From assembly GCA_020633975.1 (NCBI GenBank), contig JACKCR010000002.1, positions 1,054,001 to 1,118,000 on the forward strand: 64,000 nt of DNA, written 5' to 3'. The position numbers and the translations under genes were made by a program. This DNA comes from Candidatus Eiseniibacteriota bacterium (GTDB taxonomy: Bacteria > Eisenbacteria > RBG-16-71-46 > CAIMUX01). The notes below the pieces were generated by a model. That model was not told the origin of the DNA, searched no databases, and saw only the letters and a list, made by a program, of their open reading frames with translations. Below are positions 63,068 to 64,000 of this stretch, piece after piece; within the stretch, counting starts at the first letter, position 1; every line of letters starts with the position of its first letter.

Positions 63068-64000
63068 CTACACCGCGTCCAGCTTGTCCGGCGCCGACTC
63101 CTTCATGACTTCCGCCACGGACGTGATGCCCTTGAGGAACTTCTCCAGCGCATCCATCCGGAGCGTGAGCATTCCGTCCTTCACCGCGCGCACCTTGATC
63201 TCGCTCGTCGGCCTGTGTTCCAGGACGAGCTCCTTGATCCCCGGCGAGAGCGGCATCACTTCGTAGATACCTTGGCGACCCTTGTAGCCGGTGTTGTTGC
63301 ACTCGTAGCAGCCCTTGGGGCCGTACACGGTGTGCCCCTCGAGCCGCTCCGGCTTGAGTTCGAGTTCGTGCAGGGTCTCCGGACTCAGCTCGATCGGCTC
63401 CTTGCACTTCTGACAGAGCCGGCGCACGAGCCTCTGGGCCAGAATCAGGTTCGTGGAGGACGCGACGAGGAACGGCTCGATGCCCATGTCGACCATCCGG
63501 TTGATCGTCGACGGTGCATCGTTCGTGTGGAGCGTGGAGAGCACGAGGTGACCGGTGAGCGCGGCCTTGATTGCGATCGCGCCCGTGTCCTTGTCTCGGA
63601 TTTCTCCGACCATCACGATGTTCGGGTCCTGCCGGAGGAACGCCTTGAGGGCCGCTGCGAAGTTCAGCCCCACTTGGTTGTTCACGTTGACCTGGTTGAT
63701 CCCTTCGAGGTTGTACTCGACCGGGTCTTCCGCGGTCATGATGTTCGTGTCCATCGTGTTGATCCGGGAGAGCGCGGAGTAGAGCGTGGTCGTCTTACCG
63801 GATCCGGTCGGGCCTGTCACCAGCACCATTCCGTAGGGGGACTCGATGGCGCGGATGAAACCGTCGAGGGCAGTCTGTTCGAAGCCCAGCTTGGTCAGGT
63901 CGAGCGCGAGGTTCGACTTGTCGAGGATACGCATCACGATCTTCTCGCCGAAGATCGTGGGCAGCGTGGAAACACGGAGATCGATCGTCTTCTTCGCCAG
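63068..64000 (-). CDS. pilB: Type IV pilus extension ATPase PilB, C-terminal part (partial)
   Basis: The frame is open to the right edge, so the N-terminus is outside the window; about 310 residues are visible. They begin LAKKTIDLRVSTLPTIFGEK and include Walker A GPTGSGKTT, DPVEYNLEGINQVNV, and Walker B LRQDPNIVMVGEIRD. A four-Cys zinc site typical of PilB/GspE follows (CQKCKEP, then CYECNNTGYKG). It powers pilus extension and is the first gene of the cluster as seen here. A 240-nt gap with no visible terminator separates it from pilT. Confidence 0.95.
   Translation of the reverse strand: MAKKTIDLRVSTLPTIFGEKIVMRILDKSNLALDLTKLGFEQTALDGFIRAIESPYGMVLVTGPTGSGKTTTLYSALSRINTMDTNIMTAEDPVEYNLEGINQVNVNNQVGLNFAAALKAFLRQDPNIVMVGEIRDKDTGAIAIKAALTGHLVLSTLHTNDAPSTINRMVDMGIEPFLVASSTNLILAQRLVRRLCQKCKEPIELSPETLHELELKPERLEGHTVYGPKGCYECNNTGYKGRQGIYEVMPLSPGIKELVLEHRPTSEIKVRAVKDGMLTLRMDALEKFLKGITSVAEVMKESAPDKLDAV

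Overview
The window is 64 kb of a GC-rich (about two thirds G+C by eye), gene-dense bacterial chromosome. The gene set is Gram-negative: a secretin with PilM-P, two lipobox lipoproteins, and a PorV-like outer-membrane barrel. A secreted beta-helix protein carries a C-terminal FlgD/sorting-type domain. Together these point to the FCB superphylum, with Eisenbacteria- or Krumholzibacteria-like lineages as my best guess. That assignment is inference; no rRNA gene is present to settle it. No tRNA, rRNA, CRISPR array or intact transposon was seen. Nearly all genes run leftward, and many are joined by ATGA, GTGA or TTGA overlaps.

Layout, left to right. 0-4.2 kb: the end of a spermidine-synthase-like membrane protein, then dapF, an Ig-like lipoprotein and argF on the minus strand. 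4.2-7.3 kb: an accessory patch with an AbiE toxin-antitoxin pair and a small lipoprotein, lying between two long hairpins that share the same inner stem. 7.3-13.7 kb: secA-xerC-hslV-hslU. 13.9-24.5 kb: hrpB, a nucleotidyltransferase-fold protein, the beta-helix protein, a transmembrane Ser/Thr kinase, an Npt-type carrier with a HEAT-like tail, and a GNAT acetyltransferase. 24.5-33.6 kb: a lipid-kinase-like membrane protein, a lytic transglycosylase, purH, purC, a 73-residue orphan, purN and comEC.

33.7-41.4 kb: a coupled three-gene unit (BON-like protein, TPR protein, and a 1215-residue membrane protein whose N-terminus looks like a dead PP2C phosphatase and whose far side carries PEGA repeats), then PorV, a PilZ protein and an HNH remnant. 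41.5-44.2 kb: RNase R with a 206-residue Arg/Gly tail, and a 33-residue COX24/bS22-like ribosomal protein. 44.3-47.9 kb: a minimal bacterial microcompartment operon (hexamer, two pentamers, tandem-domain trimer, CoA-acylating aldehyde dehydrogenase) with no signature enzyme. 48.2-64 kb: a complete type IVa pilus cluster in the order pilB-T-C-S-R-A, ABC transporter, TPR protein, pilD-M-N-O-P-Q, strongly resembling the Myxococcus xanthus arrangement.

How the genes work together. PilB and PilT drive PilC, and PilM-P link the platform to the PilQ secretin. PilD processes PilA, and PilS/PilR plus a near-consensus sigma-54 promoter control pilA. ComEC could pass DNA taken up by these pili across the inner membrane. 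The strongest candidates for undescribed biology are the pseudo-PP2C/PEGA unit, the minimal microcompartment, and the paired hairpins around the AbiE patch.
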